NCBI GenBank assembly: GCA_963713275.1 | Contig: CAVQLG010000007.1 | Span: forward strand, 186,001 to 250,000 | Length of the DNA: 64,000 nt | Source: CAIWHR01 sp963713275 | GTDB taxonomy: Bacteria; Pseudomonadota; Gammaproteobacteria; Burkholderiales; Casimicrobiaceae | Reading direction: 5' to 3' | Shown: piece after piece, positions 27,563 to 37,078 of the stretch | Layout: every line of letters begins with the position of its first letter | How positions within the stretch are numbered: the stretch's first letter is position 1 | The notes under the pieces: generated by a model | Database searches by the model: none | What the model was told of the DNA's origin: nothing | Seen by the model: only the letters and a program-made list of their open reading frames with translations | Made by a program: the position numbers and the translations under genes

Positions 27563-28051
27563 ATGGCGAACGAGAACAGCCGCGAAGCGAACATGAGGCT
27601 CGTCACCCGCATGTACGACTGCTTCAACCGGGACGACATGGATACGATCCGGCGCGAGGTCTTCGCGCCGAATCTGATCTGGAACCTGCCCGGCCATCAC
27701 CCGCTGGCGGGAACCAAGAACGGCCCCGACGAGGTGCTCGCGTTCTTTGCGGCACTGCGGCGCGCGAACATTCGGGTGACCCTCGATCCGGCCGCCGATC
27801 CGGCCACCGGCATCGACAGCTTCGGCGACAGCACCGTCGTTGAGGTGCACCGCGGACAGGGCGAGGCCACGATCCCGGACAACAGCGGCACGCCGGTCAC
27901 CTACCGGCTGAACGCGCTCAACTGCACCCACTATCACATCAGCAACGGCCGGATCGACCGGGTGCAGGTCTACATCAGCGACCAGCACACGGTCGATCAG
28001 TTTTTCAATGCCGTCTACCAACTGGCGCCGATCCCGAATCGTCTCGCCTGA
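27563..28051 (+). CDS. SnoaL/NTF2-like protein 2
   Basis: 162 residues starting after GAGGAGAAAG. Typical SnoaL features: MRLVTRMYDCFNRDDMDTIR, NLIWNLPGHHPLAGTKNGPD, then ALNCTHYHISNGRIDRVQVY. A conserved Trp-Asn-Leu-Pro-Gly-His stretch and the His/Asp residues in the pocket are like those in aldol-cyclase and ketosteroid-isomerase relatives. It is probably a small enzyme or a partner of its neighbours; reaction unknown. Confidence 0.75.
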   Translation: MANENSREANMRLVTRMYDCFNRDDMDTIRREVFAPNLIWNLPGHHPLAGTKNGPDEVLAFFAALRRANIRVTLDPAADPATGIDSFGDSTVVEVHRGQGEATIPDNSGTPVTYRLNALNCTHYHISNGRIDRVQVYISDQHTVDQFFNAVYQLAPIPNRLA

Positions 28052-28081
28052 CGCGCCGTTTGCCGACCGAGGAGGATCCCC

Positions 28082-28486
28082 ATGGCATTGATCAGCTCCG
28101 AACAGGTGGCCGCCGCCTACGCCGCGCTCGCCTCCGGAAACCGTGAGCGCATGCTCGAGTACTGGCACGAGGACATGCGCTGGCTGGTGCCCGGCCACAA
28201 CCAGCTCTCCGGCTGGAAGAACAACGTCGACGAGTTCATGGCGTTCATGGCTGCCGTCGGGCGCATGTCGGACAACAGCTTTCGCATGGACACCGTCGTC
28301 GTCAACACCGCGGACGACTCCTCCGCCGACGTGACTCGCAACACCGGTCACCGCGCCGGCGACCCCGACCGCCGACTCGACATCGACGTCATTCACTGGA
28401 TGCGTTGGCGCAACGGCAAGGTGTACGAAGCCCGCGGCGCGATCTTCGGTGATGGCACCGCCCAATACGATGCCTTCTGGTCCTGA
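28082..28486 (+). CDS. SnoaL/NTF2-like protein 3
   Basis: 134 residues with an AGGAGG ribosome site. EQVAAAYAALASGNRERMLE, DMRWLVPGHNQLSGWKNNVD and VIHWMRWRNGKVYEARGAIF give a standard SnoaL fold. The W-L-V-P-G-H motif parallels W-N-L-P-G-H in protein 2, so the two probably descend from one duplication. It lies 31 bases after protein 2. Confidence 0.75.
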   Translation: MALISSEQVAAAYAALASGNRERMLEYWHEDMRWLVPGHNQLSGWKNNVDEFMAFMAAVGRMSDNSFRMDTVVVNTADDSSADVTRNTGHRAGDPDRRLDIDVIHWMRWRNGKVYEARGAIFGDGTAQYDAFWS

Positions 28487-28507
28487 GCGGCCAACAGGAG
28501 AAGCCAC

Positions 28508-28829
28508 ATGCCAATCGTCAGCGTCAAGGTCATCAAGGACTTCTTCACCGAGGAACAGAAGGACTGCCCTCCTCACGGAGTTGACCGACGCCTTCTGCCG
28601 GGCAACGATCGAAGCGGCGCGCCCCTACGTCTACGTGACCATCGAGGAGGTGCCGCAGGGTCGATGGGCCCTCGGTGGCCGGGCGCTGCCGGACCCCGAT
28701 TTCCTCGTCAACGATCTGGTGCCGATGTTCGAGGACGCCGCCGACGAGTTCGTCAAGGTCTACGGCGTCGCCCGGCGGCGGACACGTGGTCCGGCGGCAA
28801 CACCGCCGGATGACGCCGGGCGTGATTGA
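28508..28829 (+). CDS. 4-oxalocrotonate tautomerase-family protein, apparent one-base frameshift
   Basis: 106 residues if one G is removed at 28561-28562. The start MPIVSVKVIKDFFTEEQK carries the catalytic Pro2 of tautomerases; dropping the extra base continues it as TALLTELTDAFCRATIEAAR and YVTIEEVPQGRWALGGRALP, exactly the family pattern. Without the correction the protein stops making sense after residue 18. The family moves protons between keto and enol forms of small acids. A ribosome site (CAGGAG) is present. Located between two SnoaL genes, it probably belongs to the same pathway. The break is most likely an assembly insertion. Confidence 0.78.
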
Positions 28830-28846
28830 TCGCGAGGGGAGGATCG

Positions 28847-29248
28847 ATGGATACGCGAAGCGTGATCGAGAAGTACTACGAATGCGTCAACAGCGGCGAT
28901 TGGACCACGTGGCTCGGCTTGTTCAGTGACGATGTCGTCGGCGACGAGCAACTGGCCGGCCATTTCGCCGGCATCGATGTGCTGCGCGGCGCGATCGGCG
29001 CCATCTCCAGCGGCTATTCCCGCTTCAACATGTACCCGCAGCGGATCGTGGTGGAGGGTGACGCGGCCTGCGTCGTCTGGCGCTGCAGCGCGGCGAACGC
29101 GAAGGGCACGGCGATCGCCTATCCCGATAACCCGCAGCGGCAGGTGATCGGCGCCAATTTCTTCCAGGTGCAGAACGGCAAGATCGTGTACATGCGCACG
29201 ATGCACGACAGCTTGCCGTTCCAGCCCTTCATCAGCCAGTCGTCCTGA
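28847..29248 (+). CDS. SnoaL/NTF2-like protein 4
   Basis: 133 residues starting at MDTRSVIEKYYECVNSGDW after a GAGGGGAGG site; an in-frame ATG at 28826 overlaps the tautomerase stop. The pocket region DDVVGDEQLAGHFAGIDVLR and the last strands IGANFFQVQNGKIVYMRTMH are standard for the nuclear transport factor 2-like fold. It differs from proteins 2 and 3 by lacking the P-G-H motif. Confidence 0.75.
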   Translation: MDTRSVIEKYYECVNSGDWTTWLGLFSDDVVGDEQLAGHFAGIDVLRGAIGAISSGYSRFNMYPQRIVVEGDAACVVWRCSAANAKGTAIAYPDNPQRQVIGANFFQVQNGKIVYMRTMHDSLPFQPFISQSS

Positions 29249-29273
29249 ACGGCCGGGGCGGGGAGGCCACAGC

Positions 29274-30809
29274 ATGGACACCTTTGACTACATCGTCGTT
29301 GGCGCGGGGACGGCCGGTTGCGCCGTCGCTGCCCGGCTGAGCGAGGACTCGGACGTTTCGGTCGCGGTGGTCGAGGCCGGCCCCCGGCTGCTGCCGCCCC
29401 AGGTCGCGACGGACATCGCCACGCCCTGGCACTGGGCTCTGGTCCAGCGCTCGGCCGTCGACTGGGCGTATGAGAGCGTTCCCCAGCCGCACCTGAACGG
29501 CCGCCGGGTGCCCGAGCCGCGGGGCCGGTTGCCGGGAGGAACGAGCAATCTCTACATCCTGATGCACATCCGCGGCCACCGCTCGGATTTCGACAACTGG
29601 GCGTATCAGGGCTGCGTCGGTTGGGGGTACGACGATGTCGTCCCCTACTTCCAGAAATCCGAGGACCAGGAGGATGACAGCAGCCCGATTGCCGGCCGCG
29701 GCGGACCCCTGGCGGTGATGGCCTCGCGGCTGCACGGGCCGAATCCGGCCTCGCAGGCCTTCTACGACGCCTGCCTGGAGCTCGGCTTCCCGCGTACCGA
29801 CGATTTCAACGGCCCGCGGATGGACGGGGTGGGGTGGCACCACCTCAACATCAAGGACGGCAAGCGGCACGATATGGCGACGGCTTACCTGTACCCGGCG
29901 CTCGAGAGCCGTCGCAACCTCAGCCTGCTCGACGGGGCCCACGCGACCCGTCTCGTCTTCCAGGGCCGTCGCTGCACGGGGGTCGAGCTCCTCCGGGGAG
30001 GGGAGGCGACGCAGATCTCGGCGGGCAGGGAGGTGGTCGTCTGCGCCGGCGCGATCGATTCCCCCAAGTTGCTCCTGCTCTCGGGGATCGGTGACGGCGA
30101 ACGGCTGGCGGCGCTCGGCATCCCCGTCCTTCATCATCTGCCGGGAGTGGGGCAGAATTTTCACAATCACGTGCTCGTGCCGGTGATCGCCGTGGCCAAC
30201 CGTCGGATCCCCGATCCGACGATGGGCATGAGCGAAGCGGCGCTGTTCTATCGGTCGGAACCGGGCTGGCCGGGCCCGGACATCCAGATGGCGTTCGTCC
30301 ACGGCGATCCTCGGCAGGTCACCAATCCCGACCGGCCGAGCGTCATGGTCATGCTCCCGGGGGTGGTTCGGCCGGTCTCGCGCGGCTGGCTTCGACTGGC
30401 CGGTCCCGACCCGCGCGCGGCGCCGCTCATCCACCCGAATTACCTCGCCTGCGAGTCCGACTTCGTCCGGCTGGTCGAGGCGGTGCGATTGGCGCGGCGG
30501 ATCTACGGGACGCGGGCGCTGGGATCATGGGTGGAAACCGAAGCCCTGCCGGGCCCGGACTATCCGGACGATCGCCTCGGCGACTATGTCCGCCAGTTCG
30601 CGGAGTCCTACCATCACCAGGCGGGATCGTGCCGGATGGGCATCGACGAGTTCGCCGTCGTCGATCCGCGGCTGCGGGTCCGCGGCATCCAGGGACTGCG
30701 GGTGGCCGACGCCAGCGTCATGCCGACGGTGGTTTCCGGCAACTGCCACGCTGCCATCGTCATGATCGGCGAGAAGCTGGCCGACATGGTCAAGGCCGAC
30801 CGGCGCTGA
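29274..30809 (+). CDS. GMC-family FAD oxidoreductase
   Basis: 511 residues, full length. The N-terminal FAD site is YIVVGAGTAGCAVAARLSED (GxGxxG), followed by the GMC signature RGRLPGGTSNLYILMHIRG. The second signature AGAIDSPKLLLLSGIG is present. Catalytic region: SYHHQAGSCRMG and SGNCHAAIVMIGEKLAD supply the histidines or His/Asn pair. No signal peptide. The family oxidises alcohols, sugars (pyranose/aryl-alcohol type) and choline, passing electrons to oxygen, quinone or other acceptors. In this cluster it is the obvious oxidising step. Whether it is an oxidase or dehydrogenase cannot be told. Confidence 0.87.
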   Translation: MDTFDYIVVGAGTAGCAVAARLSEDSDVSVAVVEAGPRLLPPQVATDIATPWHWALVQRSAVDWAYESVPQPHLNGRRVPEPRGRLPGGTSNLYILMHIRGHRSDFDNWAYQGCVGWGYDDVVPYFQKSEDQEDDSSPIAGRGGPLAVMASRLHGPNPASQAFYDACLELGFPRTDDFNGPRMDGVGWHHLNIKDGKRHDMATAYLYPALESRRNLSLLDGAHATRLVFQGRRCTGVELLRGGEATQISAGREVVVCAGAIDSPKLLLLSGIGDGERLAALGIPVLHHLPGVGQNFHNHVLVPVIAVANRRIPDPTMGMSEAALFYRSEPGWPGPDIQMAFVHGDPRQVTNPDRPSVMVMLPGVVRPVSRGWLRLAGPDPRAAPLIHPNYLACESDFVRLVEAVRLARRIYGTRALGSWVETEALPGPDYPDDRLGDYVRQFAESYHHQAGSCRMGIDEFAVVDPRLRVRGIQGLRVADASVMPTVVSGNCHAAIVMIGEKLADMVKADRR

Positions 30810-30851
30810 ACGCCGTTGCCGGCGAAACCGGGCAAGAGAGGAAGGGGAACG

Positions 30852-31289
30852 ATGGCCGAGTTGCGCATCCATCACGTCTCGCTCACCTGCCGCGATCCGG
30901 TCGCGACCGAGCGGTTCTACACCCGGCACTTCGGGTTCACCCGCGCCCGCGTCGTGCCGCTCGGTGGCGATGACCGGATCGTCTTTCTACGGGGTCCCGG
31001 GATCTACCTCGAGCTCTTCCGGGCGACCGCAGACCGTCCGATCGCGCCGCCGGCGGGCGACGGCTATCCCTGGCCGAGCGTGCGCAACATCTCCTTCGAA
31101 GTGGACAGCGTCGACGCCAAGCTCGCGGCGATGGGCAAGGACGCCGACCTCGCGTTCGGTCCGATGAGCTTCGACGCCTTCATTTCCGGATGGCGGTCCG
31201 CCTGGCTTCGAGACCCTGACGGCAACCTGGTGCAGATCACGCAAGGTTACAGCGACCAGGAGAACCCGCCACCGTTGCCGCCCGAATGA
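30852..31289 (+). CDS. VOC-family (glyoxalase-like) protein
   Basis: 145 residues. Two beta-alpha-beta-beta-beta units: IHHVSLTCRDPVATERFYTR with metal-type His8, a middle YLELFRAT, then VRNISFEVDSVDAKLAAMG and LRDPDGNLVQITQGYSD. The last metal position reads Gln in NLVQITQ where glyoxalases normally have Glu, so metal binding may be altered. The family includes glyoxalase I, epimerases and ring-cleaving dioxygenases. It lies 42 bases after the GMC gene and 41 before the GH13 gene. Confidence 0.8.
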   Translation: MAELRIHHVSLTCRDPVATERFYTRHFGFTRARVVPLGGDDRIVFLRGPGIYLELFRATADRPIAPPAGDGYPWPSVRNISFEVDSVDAKLAAMGKDADLAFGPMSFDAFISGWRSAWLRDPDGNLVQITQGYSDQENPPPLPPE

Positions 31290-31330
31290 CGTTCGCGTAC
31301 CGGCAGAGCCGGAAGAAGTGAAGGAATGAT

Positions 31331-33820
31331 ATGGCCCTGATCCCCGTGCACTTCGAGTACTTGACCGGGCTGATGTCGCCCTTCGCGAGCGCAGCGCGCC
31401 TGGGCGGCAGCTGGAACGCCGGCGGGCGGTTGAGCGAGAGCTGGTCGAGCGTGCCGATGGAGTCGTTCACCGCCGACGATGGCTGCCCGGCCTTTCGCGC
31501 GACGGTGATGCTGGACGACAGCCAGGTCGGCACGCTGTTCCGCTGGGGCGTGTGGGTCGATACGGCTTCGGCGCCGCAACGGTGGGGCATCCCCACCGAG
31601 GTCAGCGACCACCTGTCGGGGCAGCGCAACCGGCTGTTCACGCTGCGCAGCGCGGGTCAAACCGAACGGTACTATCTCACCCACTGCCGCCGTCTGGGGG
31701 CGAACAAGTCCTACGCCGGTCGCCCGGGCGCGCCGGGAATCCGCTTCGCGGTCTGGGCGCCGAACGCCGCCCAGGTCGAGGTCGTTCGCGGCGAGGCGAC
31801 CGGGGGCTACATCTGGAGCGATGGCCGAGGGGTGACCGCAGCACACCCGCTGCGCCGGGGCGACGACGGGATCTGGTCAGCCGAACCGTCGTCCGACCCG
31901 GCCTTCGCGGACTTCGCCGCGTTCGATCACACCCCCTACATGTTCCGCGTCACCCGGGACGATGGCTCCGTCGTCTTCCGTACCGACCTCTATTCCCGCT
32001 GCCAGATCGGCCACGGCAAAGTCAACCCCGAGCAGCCGGGAGCCAGCTGGAACGGCCGGCGCGACGACCTCGCTGGCGTGAAGAGCTGTTCGGTGGTCGT
32101 CGATCCGGAAAACGTGTGTCGGCAGTTCCGGGAGGTCGACGCCAGCGGCCAGCCGGTCTGGCCGGAGCAGGACTGGGCGAGCGCCGAGGCGTTCTGGCGT
32201 GACGAGTTCGATCCGCGCCGGCCGATGCCGACCCGGCTGCGGGATCTGGTGATCTACGAGCTGCACGTGGACGGCCTCGGCCTCGGCCGCAACGCGCGGG
32301 GCATGCTGGATGACGCCATCGGCATTCTCGACCACCTCGTCGAGTTGGGCATCAATGCCGTCGAGCTGATGCCGCTGTCGGAATACGAAGGGTGGTCGAG
32401 CTGGGGCTACGGCACCTCCCACTACCTGGCGGTGGAGTACGCGGGCGGTGGCCGCGACCAGTTCAAGCACTTCGTTCGCGAGTGTCACCGGCGCGGCATC
32501 GCGGTGATCATGGACGTCGTCTACAACCATTACACCCACGACGGGGAGCGGGCGCAGTGGGCCTACGACTCCACCGCGCACGAGCGCAACATCTATTACT
32601 GGTACGAGGGACGCCCCTCCGATTACCCTGGTTACGAGGAAGCCGCGCGACGCAATCCGGAGCAGACCTTCCCGGGCCACGGCGGCTATCTCGACAACCT
32701 GTCGACCGGCTACGCGCCCCGTTACTGGGAGGAAATGGTCCGCAAGCTATTCATCTCGTCCGCCGCGCAGCTCGTTGCCGAGTTCCATGTCGACGGTTTC
32801 CGGGTCGATCAGACGACGTCGATCCACTCCTATCCGGTGCTCCACGCCGACGGTCGCCCGGTGGAATCGGCCCGGGCCTTCGGCGCGAAGTTCCTCCGCG
32901 AGTGGACGCGCACGCTGCGGTTGCTCAAGTCCGACGTCTTCCTGATCGCCGAGGACCACTCGGGATGGGACGCGGTCACGCGCTCCTCGGAAGATGGCGG
33001 GCTGGGCTTCGACGCCGTCTGGCATGCCGAGTACTACCACCACCTCATCGGGGACGCCCAGAACGATGCGAGCAGGGCGCGGTTGCTCAAGCTCGCCGGG
33101 TATGGCGATGATCGAGCGCTGAACATGTCCTGGTTCGCGGGGGTCCTTGCGGGCAGTGCGGACGGAAGGGTCGTCTACCACGAATCCCACGACGAAGCCG
33201 GGAACTCGTACTACGAGGAAGGCGGCCGGCGAGTGTACTCGGCACGAACGGTCGTCGTTGCCGTCAACGGCGCTCCGCTGATCGGCGATACCCGGCGCTA
33301 CGCCGAAGCCCGGGCGCATTTCGCTGCCGGCGTGACGCTGCTGGGCCCGGGGGTGCCGATGTTCTTCATGGGCGAAGAGGTCGGGGCTCGGCTGCCGTAC
33401 CGCTACAACGACTTCCTCGACCATCGGGAGGATATCGGGGCGCTGCGGGAAGGGGAAGGCGCCCAGCTGTTTCGTTTCTACCGCGACGCCATCCGGCTGC
33501 GGCTGCGCCATACCGGCCTGCGCTCGACCAACGTCGACATCGTCTACGTGCACGACGCCGACCGGCTGCTGGTGTTCCGTCGCTGGCACGGGCCCGAGGA
33601 CTTCCTGGTCATCGCCAGCCTCAACAACCGGGCGTTCGCCGACGGCTACGTGATTCGCAGCGGGCTTCTCGCCGACGGTGCCTGGCAGGAGGTGCTGAAC
33701 AGCGACGCGGAAGTCTACGGCGGCCGGGGGCTCGCGAACGGCGGCACGCTGCGAAGCGAGGGGGGCGCGTTCAGTCCGCGGATACCGGCGAACAGCGTCC
33801 TCGTGTTTCAGCGGCGATAG
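31331..33820 (+). CDS. GH13 alpha-amylase-family enzyme (branching enzyme/TreZ-like)
   Basis: 829 residues. An N-terminal beta domain (about 1-100) resembling a starch-binding module (ARLGGSWNAGGRLSESWS) precedes a second one of CBM48/early-set type (RFAVWAPNAAQVEVVRGE), then the GH13 barrel: VIYELHVDGLGLG, IMDVVYNHYTHDG, nucleophile Asp493 in VDGFRVDQT, acid/base Glu541 in LIAEDHSGWD and Asp621 in YHESHDE. The layout matches branching enzymes and maltooligosyltrehalose trehalohydrolase more than plain amylases. No signal peptide, so it acts on intracellular glucan or oligosaccharide. It closes the cluster. Confidence 0.8.
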   Translation: MALIPVHFEYLTGLMSPFASAARLGGSWNAGGRLSESWSSVPMESFTADDGCPAFRATVMLDDSQVGTLFRWGVWVDTASAPQRWGIPTEVSDHLSGQRNRLFTLRSAGQTERYYLTHCRRLGANKSYAGRPGAPGIRFAVWAPNAAQVEVVRGEATGGYIWSDGRGVTAAHPLRRGDDGIWSAEPSSDPAFADFAAFDHTPYMFRVTRDDGSVVFRTDLYSRCQIGHGKVNPEQPGASWNGRRDDLAGVKSCSVVVDPENVCRQFREVDASGQPVWPEQDWASAEAFWRDEFDPRRPMPTRLRDLVIYELHVDGLGLGRNARGMLDDAIGILDHLVELGINAVELMPLSEYEGWSSWGYGTSHYLAVEYAGGGRDQFKHFVRECHRRGIAVIMDVVYNHYTHDGERAQWAYDSTAHERNIYYWYEGRPSDYPGYEEAARRNPEQTFPGHGGYLDNLSTGYAPRYWEEMVRKLFISSAAQLVAEFHVDGFRVDQTTSIHSYPVLHADGRPVESARAFGAKFLREWTRTLRLLKSDVFLIAEDHSGWDAVTRSSEDGGLGFDAVWHAEYYHHLIGDAQNDASRARLLKLAGYGDDRALNMSWFAGVLAGSADGRVVYHESHDEAGNSYYEEGGRRVYSARTVVVAVNGAPLIGDTRRYAEARAHFAAGVTLLGPGVPMFFMGEEVGARLPYRYNDFLDHREDIGALREGEGAQLFRFYRDAIRLRLRHTGLRSTNVDIVYVHDADRLLVFRRWHGPEDFLVIASLNNRAFADGYVIRSGLLADGAWQEVLNSDAEVYGGRGLANGGTLRSEGGAFSPRIPANSVLVFQRR

Positions 33821-33967
33821 GGCGCGAGCTCCCCGCCGCCGGTTCGAAGCGAACGCAGGGCCGCGTTCCAGACCCGTTTCCGCTGACCGCGATGGCCGCT
33901 TCCGTGCCGCCGTGGAGCAAAACGTCGCTGCGCGCGGCGTGTCACGCGGCACGCACGGCGCCAGTGG

Positions 33968-34627
33968 TCAGGGCGCGTTCGCCGCCGCCCCGCGATAATC
34001 CGTCGGATCGGGCTGACCCAGCTCCCGCGCGCGCGCGCACGCGATCTGGTGGTTCATGTCGGCGGGGAAGAACTCGACCCGCTTTCCGAGCCGCTTCGCG
34101 ACGACGAATTCGTCGCGCGCGACCTCGCCGCCGCCGATCGCGACCAGTACGTGACTGACCTCTACGATGGCTCGGGACGTAGGCGAGAGCGTCTGGGTTC
34201 CGGGCAGGAAGCCGCCCCAGGTTGCATCCTTGACGAAGAGCACGATGTCCACGCAGGAAGACAGCGGTACTTCGCATTCCCGCGCCTTCGAGGAGACGAT
34301 GCCCGACGTGACGAACCCCATCTGCTTCGCGAGCCGGTAGACGGCGCCAATGCCGTCCGCGGTCGCGCCGATGTTCACGATCGTGGCGCCCGGATCGAAA
34401 CCACCCAGCGTGCGCGCGGCCTGGTCCAACATCGCCGCTTCGTCCTCGTATCCCGCGCCGGAATAGCCGAGGAAGGTCACGATGGTCATCCTCCTCGCGG
34501 CGAAGTAAGCGCGGACTTCCTCCGGCGTGACGTCCGAAGCGGACGACGTCGCCGCGCCGCTCATGGTCGCGCCTTCCGCGTCGGGACGGCAGCGCGCGGC
34601 CGGTGGTAGAGGGGCTTCCTCGGTCAT
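33968..34627 (-). CDS. SLOG/Rossmann-type protein of unknown function
   Basis: 219 residues from 34627, or 198 if it starts at MSGAATSSASDV (34564). The core MTIVTFLGYSGAGYEDEAAM, TIVNIGATADGIGAVYRLA, VLFVKDATWGGFLPGTQ and HVLVAIGGGEVARDEFVVAK looks like the SLOG/LOG superfamily that binds nucleotides and ADP-ribose-type ligands. The glycine-rich GGGEVARDE corresponds to the superfamily's phosphate-binding turn. Such proteins occur with TIR and TPR proteins in nucleotide-signal conflict systems. It follows the 34762-36754 gene in the same direction with 134 bases between them. Confidence 0.6.
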   Translation of the reverse strand: MTEEAPLPPAARCRPDAEGATMSGAATSSASDVTPEEVRAYFAARRMTIVTFLGYSGAGYEDEAAMLDQAARTLGGFDPGATIVNIGATADGIGAVYRLAKQMGFVTSGIVSSKARECEVPLSSCVDIVLFVKDATWGGFLPGTQTLSPTSRAIVEVSHVLVAIGGGEVARDEFVVAKRLGKRVEFFPADMNHQIACARARELGQPDPTDYRGAAANAP

Positions 34628-34761
34628 GATTGCAAGATCTTGAGTTCCCTGCCACCGCCCGGCCGCCGGCGAGGCGACGCCTTCGCGCAGGCAGGCCGCA
34701 AACGCCCCCTCGAAGCGCGGTCCTGCCGGCGGCCGGGAGGGCGACGGGGGAACCGGGAGTC

Positions 34762-36754
34762 CTACCCGATCTCGCGCGTGTCGAGCCAGATCACGCGGCC
34801 GGTCCGGCGCTTGACCTCGTTGTACATGTGCGCGGTGCCGCCCGGGCCATCACCGCTCTCGCCGTTCCACAGCGCGAGGAAGCGGACCTTGTCGATGCCG
34901 CAGGCAAGCGCGGAATACAGGAGCCATAGGTTGCAGCGCTCGTACGGGTTCGCGCCCTTCGGCGTCGGCCCCAGCTCGTCGGGCAGGATGCGGATCGGGG
35001 CCTCGAGCTTCGACTTCACGGCGAAGAATCGCTCGCGCCACGTTTCGCCGTCGGCCGAGCGCGCGATCGAACGTTCGATGAACTCGGGCTCGGGGAACGG
35101 CATCAGGACCTGGCAGCGCAGTCCCCGTTGCTGGCACGCCTCCAGGAACAGCAGGTCGCCCCCGGCCGCGGCCTGGCAAAACGCCAGGTCTTCGGGACCC
35201 GCCCCGAGCTGGTCGAGCGCTTCGGCGATCTTCGCTGCCGCGGCCTGCTCCTTCTGGGCCGGGAAGCGCGGTTCCTTGCGGTCGGGGGCGTCGACGATGT
35301 GCCCGCTGAACAGCAGCACTTGCCGCGGCTGCCACCGGTCCTCGGGCTTCTGGAGCTTGTCGAGGGCGCGGTCGAAGGTGGCGATGCCGGCGGCTACCGC
35401 ATCGGCGCGGAAGCCGAGGTCGCGCAGGAGGTGGAGCTGCGCGCGGCTCGAGTTCAGTGAAAACCAATCGCGCTCGTTGTTCGCGATGGCTTCCTTGTAG
35501 CGCGGCCCTCACCGTTTCGGGGGTCCCGACCAGCACCTCGAGATCGCCGAGCGTCGTCTTCGCCCAGAACAGCTGGCGCTCGTCCGGTTCGCACTCGGCG
35601 GCGAAACGAACGGCGCCGCCCATGGTCGCGAGGCTCGCGTCGTAACGCGCGTCGCCGGTGAGGTGGCGATACAGGTGCATGAGCGTCAGCGCGTTGACCC
35701 CGGAGTAGTAGTGATTCGGATTGCCGCGGTACGATCGGGAATAGCTGTCGATCGCGGCGCGCAGCAGCGCGTCCTCGTACGCGGCCTCCTCGCGCATCTC
35801 GCTCGGGCTCTTGCCAGGCCGGCGCCAGGCGCACACCCAGGCATCCTTGTCGAGGCGGCCGAGTTGCGCCCAGGTCTCGGCATCGCTCGGGTACGTCTCG
35901 AGGACGTTTCGGTAATGCTCGCGCGCCCGATCGAGCGAGTGACCCGGCACGTCATCCAAGGCCAGCCGCTGCAGGCACATCCCCTTCTCGCGCAGAGCCG
36001 TGAGGTTGGCGGGCTCGATCTCCAGACCGGAATCGAGACGCTCGAGCGCGAACCGGAACCGCTCGGCCTTGCGCAACGCCTGCCCTGCCTTGATCCATGC
36101 CTCGGCCCGGAACGCGGCGACGGGGGCCTCCCCGGCGAGCACCAGCACGTCGCCGATGCGCCCGGCGCGGCGCGCGATCTCGAGCCGGTTCTCCCACGCG
36201 TCGTGTTGTTCCCAGAACTCGCGCACATCGCCGATGCGCAGCCGCTTCCAGTCCGGCTCCTCCAGGTTCGGCATCAGGCTGTACACCGGGCTCACCTTGC
36301 GCCCGTGCCATGACTCCATCGTGGCCTTCACCATCGCGGTGAGATTGCGCCGGTCGTCGGCGAGCGTCGCCGGGTCGGGCGCGCCGTCCTTGAGCGAATA
36401 GCGCAGTTTTCGATCGGTGTAGAGGTCGAAGGCGGTCGTGACGCGCCCGCCGCTGACGAGCACGACGCCCCGCGCGCGCAGCGCGTGGCGGACGCCGAGC
36501 TCGTACCAGACGTTCGGGTTGTCGATGCTGAGGTCGGCGACGACCAGGTCGGCGAGCAGCAGCTCCTGGAACATGTCCGTCCGTATGTCGCCTGCGCGCA
36601 CCTCCTGGTCGGCGCGAAAGGCCTCCAGCCCGGCGCCCTCGAGTGCCGGTGCGATGTACTCGGTGTACACCCGGTTGAAGTCGATCGGCTGACCGTCGGC
36701 ACCGGGCTTGGTACCGAACGGCATGGCAACAAAGGCGTGGGCCCGAGCAGTCAT
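34762..36754 (-). CDS. TIR/deoxyribosyltransferase-like plus TPR (TRAFs-binding) protein, apparent one-base frameshift
   Basis: About 663 residues if one extra base near 35500-35503 is skipped. Residues 1-115 are a nucleoside-deoxyribosyltransferase/TIR-like domain (AFVAMPFGTKP, FRADQEVRAGDIRTDMFQEL, VADLSIDNPNVWYELGVRHA). Residues about 170-440 are TPR-like helices of the TRAFs-binding type. After VGTPETVRAA the good frame moves one base and continues YKEAIANNERDWFSLNSSRA, LHLLRDLGFRADAV and VLLFSGHIVDAPDRKEPRFP to a C-terminal Rossmann-like domain. The family is linked to stress or conflict signalling; its reaction is not known. The frameshift again looks like a one-base insertion. Confidence 0.72.
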
Positions 36755-37078
36755 TTGTCGTCTTCCTCCGCAACGGAAACCATTCCTGCCCCGTGGGCTT
36801 GCGGCGTTACCGCAGCGATGAGTTCAAGCCCGTGCGCAGAGCCGCGGCGACGCCCCACTTGCCGGCACTGCGCGCACAGCGGCGGATGGCGCGGCGGGCC
36901 GTCGCTTCTGCTTCAGGTTCCAAGCGGCATCGTTGCTCACGGTCCGCTCCGACCGATACGGTGCCTCCGGGCCGCGCGGGCTCGAATCGCCGCCGCGAAC
37001 CCGAAGGCAACACGCGATGCGCGAACGGTTCCTTGGCACGAACCGACGCGTCCTACGTTTCGGAACCGGCGCTGCAGA
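36755..37078. other. Intergenic
   Basis: 324 bases between two leftward genes. I see no gene, repeat or RNA; only short GC-rich sequence that must hold the promoter of the 36754 gene. Confidence 0.4.

Noticed and set aside
19952..36754. A single defence island joining the TIR protein, cluster and SLOG/TPR pair
   Set aside because: The genes between are metabolic in type and the strands differ; no nuclease, transposase or integrase marks an island.
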